A stretch of DNA of 64,000 nucleotides, taken from assembly GCA_963817015.1 (NCBI GenBank), contig CAWFMV010000014.1, positions 62,001 to 126,000 of the forward strand. Reading direction: 5' to 3'. This DNA comes from VAZQ01 sp963817015. Lineage in GTDB: Bacteria; Pseudomonadota; Alphaproteobacteria; Rhizobiales; Xanthobacteraceae. The first letter of the stretch is position 1. Every line of letters begins with the position of its first letter. Positions 17,746-28,358 of the stretch are shown here, in pieces. The translations under genes were made by a program, and so were the position numbers. The notes under the pieces are model-generated. The model was given only the letters and a program-made list of their open reading frames with translations. It was not told the DNA's origin and searched no databases.

Positions 17746-18683
17746 GTGCCAGTGCCCATCTATCTCAACGAAAAAGACGTCGCCGAATTCCTCGACATGC
17801 CGACCGCCATCCAGGCGCTGCGCGACGCCTTCGCGGCGCGAGGCGCGCAACGAGGGCAACGTCATCCCACGCACGCGCTGGGAGTTCGGCGATCGGCGGC
17901 TCAACGTCATGGGCGGCGGGCTCGCCACCCAGCGCCGCTATCGCGGTGAAGTCCTACGGCTCCTCGGCCTTTCACGTGCTGCTCTATTCGGAGCAGGACG
18001 GCCTCCTCGCCATCATCGAGGCCAATGTGCTCGGCCAGATCCGCACCGGCGCCGCGAGCGCGGTGGCGAGCGAGAAGATGGCGCGGCCGGGCGCCAGCAA
18101 GGTCGCCCTGATCGGTACCGGCCGGCAGGCGCGCACGCAGGCGCTGGCGCTCAGCTCGGCCGGACTGTTGAAGGAGATCGCCGTCTATGGCGCGCAAGCG
18201 CGACAAGCTCGAAGCCTTCTGCGCCAAGCTTGGTCCGGAGCTTAACGCGCCGGCGCATCGCCGCTGCGCTCCGCCGAGGAGGCGGTGGCGGACGCCGACA
18301 TCGTCATCGCGGCCACCAACTCGGCAACGCCGGTCGTGATGGCGTCCTGGCTCAAGCCCGGCGCGCATGTGAACGGCATCGGGGCGAATGCGGCCAATCG
18401 CCGCGAGATCGATCCCGAGATCGTGCTCGGGCCTCCCTCGTTGTCACTGACGACATCCCGCAGGCCAAGACCGAAGCCGGCTGAGTTCATCGATCTCGTC
18501 AACGCCGGGAAGCTCGACTGGAGCCGCGTCAGGCCGCTCCACGAGATCATGACGGGCGGCGTCGCCCGCGATCCGGACGCGCTCACGCTGTTCAAGTCGC
18601 TCGGCGTCGGGCTCGAGGATGTCGCGGTCGCCTCGGTCATTTACGATCGGGCGGTGGCAAGCGGGCGATTCAAGCCCCTTTGA
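17746..18683 (+). CDS. ornithine cyclodeaminase / mu-crystallin family protein (multiple frameshifts)
   Basis: NAD(P)-binding imine reductase or dehydrogenase-type protein of the OCD/mu-crystallin family. Pieces in successive frames read VPIYLNEKDVAEFLDMPTAI, NVIPRTRWEFGD, the Rossmann segment VALIGTGRQARTQALAL, VADADIVIAATNSATPV and the C-terminal GVGLEDVAVASVIYDRAV. About six breaks are needed (near 17838, 17945, 18190, 18250, 18440, 18483); most are extra bases, one near 18440 may be a missing base. Repaired length is about 310 residues, normal for the family. I use the GTG at 17746, which follows a GAAAGGA site. The family covers ornithine cyclodeaminase, alanine dehydrogenase and ketimine reductases; the substrate is unknown. 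Confidence 0.7.
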
Positions 18684-18734
18684 CGCGGGCGAATTGCCTG
18701 CAACAATATCGGCAAAGGTTCAGGAGGAAACACA

Positions 18735-19928
18735 ATGGCGTTCCGCGCGCCCACCTATGACGACATCGTCAATTCGAAATACGCGACCGCGATGCCGGCC
18801 GCAACCGTCCTGCCGCAGACCGAGACGCGCAACTACTTCCAGGCGATCGACAACCTGATCAAGGTCTACGCCATCCGGCCGGGCGACAACGTGCTGTTCC
18901 TGACCGATCCGCTGCTCGACCGGCGCGTGGTCGACGCGATCTCCGGCATCGCCAATTCGCGCGGCGTGTTCCCGCGCGAGTTCATGGCGCCGACGACGCA
19001 GCTGCACGACTGCCCGCCCGAGGCCGTGCCGCTGGTCGAGCAGGCGACCTTCGTGGTCTCGACCTGGTTCTGCTCGGTCAATGCGCCGCTGTTCATCAAG
19101 CTGCGCAAGGAGAAGGGCCAGCGCTGGGTCAAGATCACCTACTTCCGCAACCTCGACCTGCTGCACACGCCGCAGGCGCGCTTCCCGGTCGATCTCGTGG
19201 GCGAGATCATCCGCGCCACCGCGCGCATGTATCCGAAGGACCGCGACTTCGACATGACCTTCTCGGACCCGCGCGGCACCGACCTCGTCATCAAGTTCAC
19301 GCCCGAGATGGTGAAGAACCTGCACAAGGAGAACCGCTGGCGCGGCCAGGACAAGGCCGACGAGGACGGCTGCTACGTGCATCACCTGCCGACCCACGGG
19401 CCCAACATCTACGGCCGCACCTGCTTCGATCGCGACCCCAACCAGCAGCCCGACATGGGCGGCATCGTCTATCCGCAATGGGCGATCGGCTTCGAGAAGC
19501 CGTTCCGCGACAAGGTCGGCATCGAATACAAGGACGGCGTGGTGGTGAAGGTGCACGGCAACTCGATGGATGCCGAGATCGTGCGCGACATGCTGGTCGG
19601 CGTGAACGCGACGCTGCACGAGCTCGGCTGCGGCTTCAATCCGAAATATCCGCGCTTCAAGGCCTATCCGGCCGGCTCCAACGCGCCCGGCGCGCTGCAC
19701 TTCGGCACCGACGCCGAGCGGCCGAGCGAGTTCATGCACCGGCAGGTGCCGCGCTGGGAGGAGCCGCACACGCACCAGGACTGCGTGGTGTTCGACATGA
19801 CCGTGAAGGTCGGCAACACGACGATGATCGACAACGGCTTCCTGATGGCGCTGCGCGATCCGCAGGTGGTCGAGGAGGCGAGCAAATACGGCGATCCGGT
19901 CGAACTGCTGGAGAGCTTTGTGGAGTAG
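18735..19928 (+). CDS. M29 aminopeptidase-like protein, possibly NicX-type dioxygenase
   Basis: Intact 397-residue protein. It resembles the thermophilic-aminopeptidase-like (M29) fold, which also includes the ring-opening 2,5-dihydroxypyridine 5,6-dioxygenase NicX. Segments supporting this are ELGCGFNPKYPRF and GALHFGTDAERP, followed by HTHQDCVVFDMTV, which together look like the family's metal site with Glu, His and Asp. The N-terminal domain (IRPGDNVLFLTDPLLDRRVV) binds the substrate side in relatives. A GGAGG site precedes the start. A Bug protein gene follows 126 bases downstream and could import its substrate. Whether it is a peptidase, a dioxygenase or something else is not decided by the sequence. 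Confidence 0.6.
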   Translation: MAFRAPTYDDIVNSKYATAMPAATVLPQTETRNYFQAIDNLIKVYAIRPGDNVLFLTDPLLDRRVVDAISGIANSRGVFPREFMAPTTQLHDCPPEAVPLVEQATFVVSTWFCSVNAPLFIKLRKEKGQRWVKITYFRNLDLLHTPQARFPVDLVGEIIRATARMYPKDRDFDMTFSDPRGTDLVIKFTPEMVKNLHKENRWRGQDKADEDGCYVHHLPTHGPNIYGRTCFDRDPNQQPDMGGIVYPQWAIGFEKPFRDKVGIEYKDGVVVKVHGNSMDAEIVRDMLVGVNATLHELGCGFNPKYPRFKAYPAGSNAPGALHFGTDAERPSEFMHRQVPRWEEPHTHQDCVVFDMTVKVGNTTMIDNGFLMALRDPQVVEEASKYGDPVELLESFVE

Positions 19929-19946
19929 GATTGAAGCTCATGAGCT

Positions 19947-20030
19947 GTCGTCCCCGCGAAAGCGGGGACCCATACTCCGCAGTCTCTCGAGAGGCCGGTG
20001 GTTATGGGTCCCCGCTTTCGCGGGGACGAC
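19947..20030. repeat. REP-like extragenic palindrome (family A)
   Basis: Near-perfect 27-base arms, left at 19947-19973 and right at 20004-20030, with the core gtccccgcgaaagcggggac. It lies between the M29-like gene and the Bug gene. Confidence 0.75.
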
Positions 20031-20054
20031 AACGGAGAGGGAGGAGGATTTGCC

Positions 20055-21133
20055 ATGCTGACACGTGTCTCACTCGGCGTAGCCGTGATGCTTGCGGCTT
20101 CCCCCGCCTCCGCCCAGTTCTACAAGGACAAGACGCTCACGCTGCTGGTCAACTACGCGGCCGGCGGCAATGCCGACACCGAGGCGCGCGTCTATGCAGC
20201 GCCATCTGCGCCAAATACATTCCGGGCCAGCCGACGGTCATCATCCGCAACGTGGCCGGCGCCGGCGGCGCCAACGCGATGAATCAGCTCGGGCTGAATA
20301 TCGGCTCGCAGCCGGACGGGCTCACGGTCGGCTACTTCACCATGAGCGCGACCTCGACCATCATCGACGATCCGGTGCTCAAGATCAAGGTCGACGACTT
20401 CATCCCGATCGTCGGCGGCGCGCGGCTGGAACATCGTCTATGCGCGCAAGGACATCGTGCCGGGCGGCTACACCAAGCCGGCCGACTTCGCGCGCGCCAC
20501 CAACATCTTCGCGGGCGGCTACAGCCGGGCGACCTCGCACGACACGCGGCTGCGGCTGGCGCTCGAGATCATGGACAAGCCCTACACGATGGTCACCGGC
20601 TTTCCGGGCACGGCGCAGCTCAACAAGGCGATGCTGCAGAACGAGGTCAATTTCACGGGCAGCTCGCTGCCGGGTTTCACGACCCAGGCGATCCCGCAGA
20701 TCATCAATCCCGGTGTGGGCGTGGTGCTGTTCCATCATCCCGTGATGGGGCCGGACGGCGGCCGGTCGGCAATCCGGCGCTGCTCGAAAGCAGGGCATGG
20801 TCACGTTCTATCGATTTCTACCAGCAGGCGTTCGGCAAGCCGCCGTCGGGCCCCAAGCACGAGGCGCTGTTCCTGATGAACGACATCTCGACCAAGATGC
20901 AGCGCGGCGTGTTCCTGCCCAAGGGCTCGCCCATGGAGGCGGCGCGCGAGTTGCGTCAGGCGTTCCATGCGCTCGAGAAGGACAAGGATTTTGTCGAGGA
21001 CTTCAAGAAGATCACCGGCGATGACCCCGAGCTGGTCCCGGCCGAGGAGGTTGAGCGGATCTTCGCGCGCATCCGCAACGTCAGTCCCGTGGTGAAGCAG
21101 GTGCTGAGGGATTCCGTCGGCGCCGAGCAATAG
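20055..21133 (+). CDS. Bug-family TTT solute-binding protein (multiple frameshifts)
   Basis: Periplasmic binding protein with a signal peptide ending SPASA (about residue 18). Family segments appear in sequence but in changing frames: LTLLVNYAAGGNADTEAR, KYIPGQPTVIIRNVAGAGG, QPDGLTVGYF, DFARATNIFAGGYS and a C-terminal FVEDFKKITGDDPE. Rebuilding gives three extra bases near 20196, 20212 and 20430, one missing base each near 20760 and 20790, and one extra T near 20818; the net is then in frame with about 358 residues. A strong GAGGAGG site precedes the ATG. The KYIPG-type subgroup is longer than classic Bug proteins. The ligand may be a substrate of the M29-like enzyme upstream. Confidence 0.75.
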
Positions 21134-21176
21134 CTCCACTGAGAAGTGCAAGGGGCATGGGCGCTGTCTCTCCCCT

Positions 21177-21285
21177 GTCGTCCCCGCGAAGGCGGGGACC
21201 CATACGCCGTGTCGTCGCGATGTGGCACGGCCCACATGATTTCGATACTTCGGTGGCTATGGGTCCCCGCCTTCGCGGGGACGAC
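21177..21285. repeat. REP-like extragenic palindrome (family A)
   Basis: Arms 'gtcgtccccgcgaaggcggg' at 21177 and the complementary arm ending 'cggggacgac' at 21285. It lies between the convergent Bug and deacetylase genes. Confidence 0.75.
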
Positions 21286-21293
21286 AGCAAGCA

Positions 21294-22146
21294 TCACCCC
21301 GTCGGCGAATAGGGCTCGACGTAGTTGGTGTTCGCCAGCACGTAGTCGGCGATCTCGTCGCGGGTCGGGAACCAGACGATATCGTCGTGCTGGCGCACGT
21401 AGCGGATCATCTTCTCGAAGGCGTTGCGCCATGTAGGGCCGCCCGCCGAGCTCGGCATGCACCAGCGCGTCGATGCGACCGGGCTTGCCGCGCAGCGCCT
21501 CCTCGAGCACGAAATCGAAGCCGTCCTTGAACTGCTGGAACGCCATCTCGCTCGATGAGGCGCCGCCGTTCCAGGCGCGCCAGTCGTTGAAGAACCAGTG
21601 CTTGGGCACGATCACCATGCGCTTGCCGTCGACCTCGACCACGTAGGGCAGGTCGTCGTCGCACTGGTCGCCGCACCAGGTGTAGCCCTCGTCGGCCAGG
21701 ATGCCGAGCGTCTCGCGGGTGTGGTGGCCGCCCGGGCTCACCCAGCCGACCGGCTGCTCGCCGATCACGTCCTTGACGATGCGGTTGACCTCGCGGATCT
21801 CGGCGCGCTGCTCGTCCGGCGAGAGGTCGGTCATGTGGATGTCGTTGGTGGTGCCGTGGCCGGCGATCTCGTTGCCGGCGTCGTGCAGCGCCTTGACGGC
21901 GTCCGGCCATTTCTGCACCGCGAGCCCGTTGACGTCGACGGTCGCGCGCACCTTGTTGCGCTCGAGCACCTCGAGGATGCGCCAGATGCCGGCATTGCCG
22001 CCGTAATTGGCGTGCGAGAGCGAGACGAGATTGACCTCGAGGCCCTTGGCCTTCTTGAAATGCCCGCCGCGCGTGAACGCCTCGAACGCGACCGTGAGCG
22101 TCGCGCAGATTTTCTTGCCGTCGGGCCATTCGATTTTCGGACGCAT
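21294..22146 (-). CDS. polysaccharide deacetylase family protein, PuuE-like (one frameshift)
   Basis: NodB-fold protein of the subgroup that includes PuuE allantoinase and imidase-like enzymes. Characteristic are AGIWRILEVLERNKVRATVD, AGHGTTNDIHMTDLS and PVGWVSPGGHHTRETLGILA. The first zinc-site motif of true deacetylases, TFDDG, is absent: the equivalent strand reads LTVAFEAF. PuuE-type enzymes also lack it and hydrolyse cyclic amides rather than sugars. One extra G near 21432 shifts the last 45 codons; repaired, the protein ends NTNYVEPYSPTG with 283 residues. ATG 22146 follows an AGAGGA site. It sits next to the alpha/beta hydrolase pair and has a paralogue at 29648. Confidence 0.75.
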
Positions 22147-22161
22147 GGTCAAATCCTCTTG

Positions 22162-23548
22162 CTACACGACGAAATAAGCCGCCGGTGATGGCGTCGTGAT
22201 AGAACTGCGCCGCGGCCGGCGCGATGCCGACCGGCAGGCCCGGCTCGGGCTTGGTGTAGGTGTGCACGCCGCGCCATGAAGCGCGTCACTGCCACGCGCG
22301 GCGCGGGCTTCATCGCCTCGAACATCGGGATGATGACCTCGCGATAGACCTCCGGGCTGTGGTCGCGGCTGTCCTTCGAGATCACGAACAGGAACGGCGG
22401 CACCGGCTTGACGCCTGCGCCCTCGCAGCGGGCGCGTGTAGCCGAGATAGTGTGCGACGAGCTTCTCGGTCTCGGCGCCGCTCATCTTCAGCCGTGCGGC
22501 GGCGGCGCGCGCCGCCTGCTCCAGCGCGCCGACGATGTTGTGCGTGATCATGTATTCGGCCTTGAACTGCGGCCGCTTCTTCGCGACGTCCCAGGCGTCG
22601 AGGATCTCCTCCATCAGCCAGGGCAGCCGCATCAGCGCCTGCGGACCTTCCTGGCCGAGCGCTTCGGAGCCGCGATAGCGCGCGAGATCGCGCCAGGTGC
22701 GGATGTAGAGATCGTTGAACGGGTCCTTCCAGGATTCGGCGCTCTTGGCGGCGACCGCCGCGAAGCCCTCGATCTTGCCGACGTGGCCGCCCCACTGATG
22801 CTTCTTCTCGTTGATGAAGCCGAAGGTCGAGTTCTCGATCGCGATCACGCCGGCGATGTTCGGCGACGCGCTGCGACAGCATCGACACATAAGGCCCGCC
22901 GGTCGAATGGCCGTGCACATAGATGGAGAATTCGCCGACCGGGAAATGCCGACGGCAGGCTTCCTTCATGCCCTCCTCGAACGCCACCGGCCACGACGCC
23001 ATGCGATCGTAGAAGCGCGTGCCGGGCTTGGCGCGCGCGGAGGTGCGCGTGCCGTATTTCATGCGCTTGCCGGTGTCGCGCACGAGCTCGTACTGATCGG
23101 GCGTGACGTATTCGCCCTTGAGCCAGATCGGCGTGCGCACGGTGCCGTCGGGGCGGATGGTGTCGCCCGGCCAGTCGCGGCTCGGATCGTCGAGATAGAG
23201 CCGACCAGGAAAGGTCATGGTGACGACCTTGAAGGCGAACTTCTCCGCGAACAGCAGCGCGAACTTCTCCATCGACTTGAAGTCGCCGGCACCGCCATGC
23301 AGGAGAAAGATGCCGATCCTTCTTGCCGTCGGCGCCGCGCGCGATCGTGTGCGCCGGCTGCGGCTCGTAGACCCGCACGCCGATGTCCCAGTCGAGCCCG
23401 AGCGCGGAGAGGCGGAAGATGTCCTCGGTCTCGCGCACCTCGCCCGCGGGCTTCGCCAGCACGGCGTCGGAGGTGGCAACGACCTGCTCGCGCGACCAGG
23501 TCGCGGGCGGCTGCCAGATTGTTTGGTTTCTTGCGTCAGGACAGACAT
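22162..23548 (-). CDS. alpha/beta hydrolase, tandem copy 1 (multiple frameshifts)
   Basis: An alpha/beta hydrolase of about 460 residues when repaired. The nucleophile elbow GHSTGGP is clear, as is IGIFLLHGGAGDFKSMEKFA for the oxyanion-hole region. It parallels the better-preserved tandem copy at 23732-25106 almost segment by segment (TFPGRLYLDDPSRDWP, LMRLPWLMEEILD, SKDSRDHSPEVYREV). At least six frame breaks are present, for example near 23530, 23312, 22872 and 22285. I do not recognise a named family with this architecture. It is transcribed with the downstream PuuE-like gene; together they suggest sequential hydrolysis of an ester or amide. Alternative assignments within the hydrolase fold are open. 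Confidence 0.65.
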
Positions 23549-23663
23549 CGTATCTCGTCCGCGATACTCGCGTGCACGGACTCGACTCTCGCTGCGAGAG
23601 GTCGGCGCCGCAGGCGCCGGTGAGCGGACTTGCGACTGAGCATCGAAGTCCCTCACCCCACCC

Positions 23664-23687
23664 CTCTCCCCGCGAGCGGGAGAGGGA
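23664..23687. repeat. short hairpin between tandem hydrolases
   Basis: The sequence ctctccccgcgagcgggagag forms a stem of about 8 bases. It resembles one arm of the long inverted repeat at 17560-17698. It may end transcription between the two hydrolase copies, but there is no T run. Confidence 0.4.
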
Positions 23688-23731
23688 GCAGGCCGACTCG
23701 CGGCGACCTCTGCGATAACGACTGCGGCAGC

Positions 23732-25106
23732 TCACACCACAAAATATCCCTCCTGGATCGCCCGCACATAGAACTCCACCACCGGCGGCGCGATGCCGAG
23801 CGGCAGGCCCGCCTCTGCCTTGTGGTAGGTGTGCACGCCCGCGCCCCAGCGCGTGACGCGCACTTTCGGCGCCGGATCGAGCTTGGCGAACATCGGCAGC
23901 ACCACCTCGCGATAGACCTCCGGGCTGTGGTCGCGGCTGTCCTTGGAGATGCAGAACAGCACCGGCGGCACCGGCTTCGCGCCCGGCCCGGTCTGCGGAT
24001 ACGGATAGCCGAGATAGTGCTTCACCAAAGCCTCGGTGTCGGCACCCGACATGTTCAGCCGCGCCGCGGCCGCGCGGGCGGCGGCTTCGAGCGAACTTCG
24101 GATGTTGTGGGTGATGACGTACTCGGCCTTGAACTGCGGGCGCGCTTTCGTCTTGTCCCACCAGTCGAGAATCTCTTCCATCAGCCAGGGCAGCCGCATC
24201 AGCGCCTGCGGTCCTTCCTGGCCGAGCGCCTCCGGCCCGGCATAGCGCGCGCGGTCGCGCCAGGTGCGGATATAGAGCTCGTTGAACGGGTCAGTGCGCG
24301 GCGCCTTCTTCTTGGTCACGCGCTCGAAGCCTTCGACCTTGCCGAGCGCGCCCGACCAGTTGTGCTGCTCCTCCTGGATGAATCCGAACGGCGAGTTCTC
24401 GACCGCGATCATGCCGGCGACATTCGGCACGCGCTGCGACATGAAGAACACCATCGGGCCGCCGGTCGAGTGGCCGGTGAGATAGATCGAATATTTCTCG
24501 ACCGGGAAGTGCCGGCGCATGGCGTCCTTCATGCCTTCCTCGAAGGCAACCGGCCAAGCGGCCATGCGGTCGATAGAAGGTCGTTCCGGGCTTGGCGCGC
24601 GCCACCGTGCGGGTGCCGTAGCGCAGGCGCATCGAGGTGTCGCGCACCACCTCGTACTGATCGGGCGTGATGTGCTCGCCCTTCTTCCAGATCGGGGTGC
24701 GCACGGTGCCGTCGGCGTGAATGGTGTCGTCCGGCCAGTCGCGGCTCGGGTCGTCGAGATAGAGCCGTCCCGGAAACGTCATCGCCACCGCCTTGCAGCC
24801 GAACTTCTCGGCAAACACCTTGGCGATCGGCTCCATCGACTTGTAGTCGCCGGAGCCGCCGTGCAGCAGGAATACGCCGATCTTGTTGCCGTCAGCCCCG
24901 CGGATGATCTGCTTGGGGTCGCTAGGCTCATACACCGTCACGCCCATGTCCCAGTCGAGCCCGAGCGCGTGGATGCGGAAGATGTCCTCGGTCTGGCGCA
25001 GCGGCAGGCTCGGCTTCGCCAGCACGGCGGCGGAGCGCGCGAGCGTCTCGTCGCGTGAGATGCTGTCCGGCGGCTGCCAGGCGCCAAGCTTGGGAGCGAT
25101 GGTCAT
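23732..25106 (-). CDS. alpha/beta hydrolase, tandem copy 2 (one frameshift)
   Basis: Cytoplasmic alpha/beta hydrolase, 457 residues after removing one extra base near 24567. It shows a glycine-rich oxyanion-hole strand (IGVFLLHGGSGDYKSM), a serine nucleophile elbow GHSTGGPM and a late His in WGAGVHTYHKAE that probably completes the triad. There is no signal peptide. It is the direct duplicate of the gene at 22162-23548. The long insertion between the core strands (the ARYAGPEALGQEGPQALMRL region) is unlike common esterases. The ABC importer genes follow upstream on the same strand, so the substrate may be imported by it. Function beyond hydrolase is unknown. Confidence 0.7.
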
Positions 25107-25177
25107 TGATGGGTTCCTTGGGGCGTTTCCTCAGCTGTTCTTTCAGGTGTTTCTTTGTTGGTACAGCCTATATCGCT

Positions 25178-25286
25178 GTCGTCCCCGCGCAGGCGGGGAC
25201 CCATAATCCCTGACTCATCAGTTTGTCACTGTCAGTGCCCCAACGCTGCGCTGCGGCGTATGGGTCCCCGCTTGCGCGGGGACGAC
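25178..25286. repeat. REP-like extragenic palindrome (family A)
   Basis: Left arm 'gtcgtccccgcgcaggcggg' at 25178 and matching right arm ending at 25286. It separates the hydrolase gene from the end of the ABC ATPase gene. Confidence 0.75.
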
Positions 25287-25312
25287 GGCCGTGGGTGGGC
25301 AAGGTCGTCACC

Positions 25313-26414
25313 TCACTCCTCCGGCAGCACCAGACACGCATGGGCCCGTGCGCGCAGCGTGGCCGGGCGCCCTGGCGTCAGATCGGCCTCGCGGTCGAGC
25401 AGGCATGACAGGCGCATCTCGCCGCAGCGCACTTCGGCTTCCACCGCCACGCCCGCGAAAATCGCGAACGTCAGCGTGCCCTCGAACACGTTGACCCGCA
25501 ACGAGGCATCGCCGCCTGCGGTCTCGTAGAGGTCCTCCGGCCGGATGCTGACCCGCACCTTGGCGCCGGCCGCAATCTTGCGGGTCGGGTCGATGCCGAT
25601 GATCGGGCCGAGCGCGGTGACGACCTTGAGCCGTCCGGCCACCTCGTCGATCGACTCGACGGTGCCGGGGATCAGGTTGGTGGTGCCGAGGAACTGCGCG
25701 GTGAAGACGTGGCGCGGATAGCGATAGATGTCGAGCGGCCGGCCACGCTCGACGATGCGGCCGTCCTTCATCACCATGATCCAGTCGGAGACCGCGAGCG
25801 CCTCGGCCTGGTCATGGGTGACGTAGATCGAGCTGATCCCGATCTGGCGCTGGATGCGGCGCAGCTCGTTGCGCATCTCGAGCCGCAGCCGTGCGTCGAG
25901 ATTCGACAGCGGCTCGTCGAACAGCAGCACCTGCGGCTGTCCCACCATTGCGCGCGCGATGGCGACGCGCTGCTGCTGGCCGCCCGAGAGCCGCGGCGCC
26001 GGCCGGTCGGCCAGGTCGCGCGAGCTTCACGGTCGCGAGCGCCTCCATGGCGAGCCGCCGCCGATCGGCTTTGGAGATGCGCTTGCCCTCGAGCGCATAG
26101 GCGACGTTCTCGAGCACGGTCATGTGCGGCCAGATCGCGTAGGACTGGAACACCATGCCGATATTGCGCTGATGCGGCGGCACGAACACGCCGGCCTCGA
26201 CATCGACCACGGCGCGGTCGCCGATGCTGATGCGCCCGCCGTCCGCCCGCTCGAGGCCGGCGACGCAGCGCAGCGTCGTGGTCTTGCCGCAGCCCGAGGG
26301 CCCGAGCAGCGTCACCATCTCGCCGGCCGCGACCTCGAAGTCGATGCCGGCGACGGCCGCGACCGTCTCCTTGCTGGCCTTGAAGGTCTTTTTCAGCCCC
26401 TCGACGCGGATCAT
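25313..26414 (-). CDS. ABC transporter ATP-binding protein, FbpC/PotA-type (one frameshift)
   Basis: ATPase subunit of an importer, 366 residues when one extra base near 26025 is removed. Walker A GPSGCGKTTT lies at about residues 38-47, the signature LSGGQQQR, Walker B LLFDEPLSNLD and the H-loop THDQAEAL follow, and a C-terminal TOBE-like regulatory domain (RVSIRPEDLYE) closes the protein. This architecture is shared by ferric-iron, polyamine and sugar importers. It is the last gene of the unit binding protein - permease - ATPase; the permease gene ends 31 bases upstream. The frame break falls just before the signature motif. Confidence 0.85.
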
Positions 26415-26445
26415 GAGTTCACCAGACTTCGCACGCCACCATACA

Positions 26446-28210
26446 TCAATATTGCTCCTGCACGCCGAAGCGCCGGCCGACCATATAGGCGACGATGCTG
26501 AGGGCCGTCAGCAGGAGGAACATCAGCACCCCGAAGGCGCTGAGCAGCAGGAACGAGCCTTCCTCCCAGAGATCGAAGATGACGACTGCGGCGGTGCGGT
26601 TCTGCGAGCGCGCCAGCATCAGCGCGATGGTGAGCTCGCGATAGGCGTGCACCATCACCCAGAACCAGGCCGCGAGCAGGCCGGGGCGCAGCAGTGGCAG
26701 CGTCACCTTGACGAAATTGCGCGCCCAGGAGACGCCGGCGACCTGCGCGGCCTCGTCGAGCTCGTTGTGGATTTGCATCATCGAGGCCGATACGAAGCGC
26801 AGCGCGACCGGCATGTACTTGGTGAGATAGGCAAGCCCGATGATGGTCAGCGTGCCGATGATCGGCACCGGCACCAGGAGATAGAACCAGAAGAAGGTCG
26901 CGCCCAGCACCACGCTCGGGATCGCGATCGGCGCGAAGGCGAGAAAGTCGAGGAGCCGACGCCCGCGAATCCGGGTCTTGTGCACGAAATAGGCGATCAG
27001 GGCGACGATCAGGATGACGGCGGTTGCGACCGCTGGCCCGAGGATCGCGCTGTTGATCATCGGCATGATGGTCTTGCTGCTCTGGAACAGCGACCAGTAG
27101 TTCGCAAGCGACATGCTCTCGAATGCCGCCACGCTCGGTGCCTGATAGAACGGCAGCAGCGAAGCATAGAGCATCATCAGGAACGGCACGCCGGTGATGA
27201 GAAAGACCAGCAGCAGAGAAATGCGCGCAGGTGAGATAGCGCCAGCCGCCGAGGTCGATGCGGCGCGGCCGATAATCCTTGCCGGTGATGGTCTGGTAGC
27301 GCTCGCCGTGGCGGATCAGGCGGAAATAGAAGAACAGGAGCACGATCGCGACGGTCAGCAGCGCCATCGAATAGGTGGCGGCGAGCCCCCAGTCGATCGG
27401 CGTGCGCGAGGTGTCGTAGAAGATCTCGGTCGTATAGACGCGCACTCCCGCGCGCGTGCCCATCAGGAGCGGCACCTCGAAGGTCTCGATCGCGGTCACG
27501 AACAGGAGCAGGAGCGCGGCGCCGACTGCGGGTAGCGCAAGCGGCAGCGAGATGCGCCGCAGCGTGCGCCAGTTGCCGGCGCCGGTCATGGTCGAGGCCT
27601 CTTCGAGCCGCGGGTCCATGGCCTGGAAGGCCGCCGAGAGCAGGAGGTAGATGAGCGGCACCATTTCCAGAGCCTGCACCCACACCATGCCCCAGAAGCT
27701 GTAGATGTTGACGATATTGCGCACGCCGGTTGCCTGCAGCATCAGCTGGTTGAACAAGCCGATGTTCGGGCTTGCGATCAGGATCCAGGAAATGACGATC
27801 AGGATGCCCGGGATGATGATGCGCCCGATCAGCAGGAAGCCGATCAGGCGCGCGAGCGGCGTATTGGTGCGCTCGACCACCCAGGCGATGAAGGCGCCCA
27901 TGACGAACGCAAGCAGTGTCGAGGCGAGCGCGAAGGCGAGCGTGTTCGTGGTCGTGCGCCAGAACGACGGGCTGTCGAAGGCGCGAATGTAATTCGCGAG
28001 CGTGAAGGTGAGCTCGAGAAACTCGGCTTCGCCCGGACGCGCCGTCTTGAGGCTCGTCCAGATGATCATCAGGAACGGGATGACCACCTGATAGGCGAGG
28101 AAGACGATCAGTAGCGCGAGCGCAATGTCGCGCCAGCCGAAGGTGGAGCGCGATCGTTGCGACGCGTTGACGACGCTGTAGACGCGAGCTCCGTCAAATT
28201 TCTCAGCCAC
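26446..28210 (-). CDS. two-domain ABC importer permease, FbpB-type (one frameshift)
   Basis: Membrane permease of 587 residues with two homologous BPD_transp_1 domains in one chain, about 12 hydrophobic segments, as in the ferric importer FbpB. EAA-type loops for ATPase contact are seen in EEASTMTGAGNWRTLRRISL (first half) and DEAAQVAGVSWARNFVKVTL (second half). One extra T near 27226 divides the two halves into separate frames exactly between the domains, so as sequenced it looks like two genes. Downstream is its ATPase and upstream, 149 bases away, its binding protein. The substrate may be a metal complex or an organic anion. Confidence 0.85.
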
Positions 28211-28224
28211 TCCGGGCGCTCACG

Positions 28225-28288
28225 CCATCCTGAGGAGCGCGCGGCATGCTGGGGGCTGCTCATTAACATCCGCGCGTCTGAAGGATGG
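28225..28288. repeat. REP-like inverted repeat
   Basis: ccatcctgaggagcgcgcgg at the left and ccgcgcgtctgaaggatgg at the right form an imperfect hairpin in the gap between the importer's binding protein and permease. A stem here could lower permease expression relative to the abundant binding protein. Confidence 0.5.
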
Positions 28289-28358
28289 GGCGCCGCATGC
28301 TTCGAGACGCACGCCCTGCCACTGGCGAGACGTCTTCACATGAGCCGATGGCGGCAGC

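Noticed and set aside
458..25286. Repeated palindromes as a possible CRISPR array
   Set aside because: The copies are kilobases apart, self-complementary and without regular spacers, so they are REP-like elements.
7445..27226. Programmed +1 frameshifting as an explanation for the breaks
   Set aside because: There is no shared slippery site or stimulator; breaks fall in many unrelated gene families and differ in position, so error is more likely.
26446..28210. Two separate permease genes
   Set aside because: The halves meet at one extra base and fit the fused two-domain FbpB-type permease; there is no ribosome site at the second half's start.
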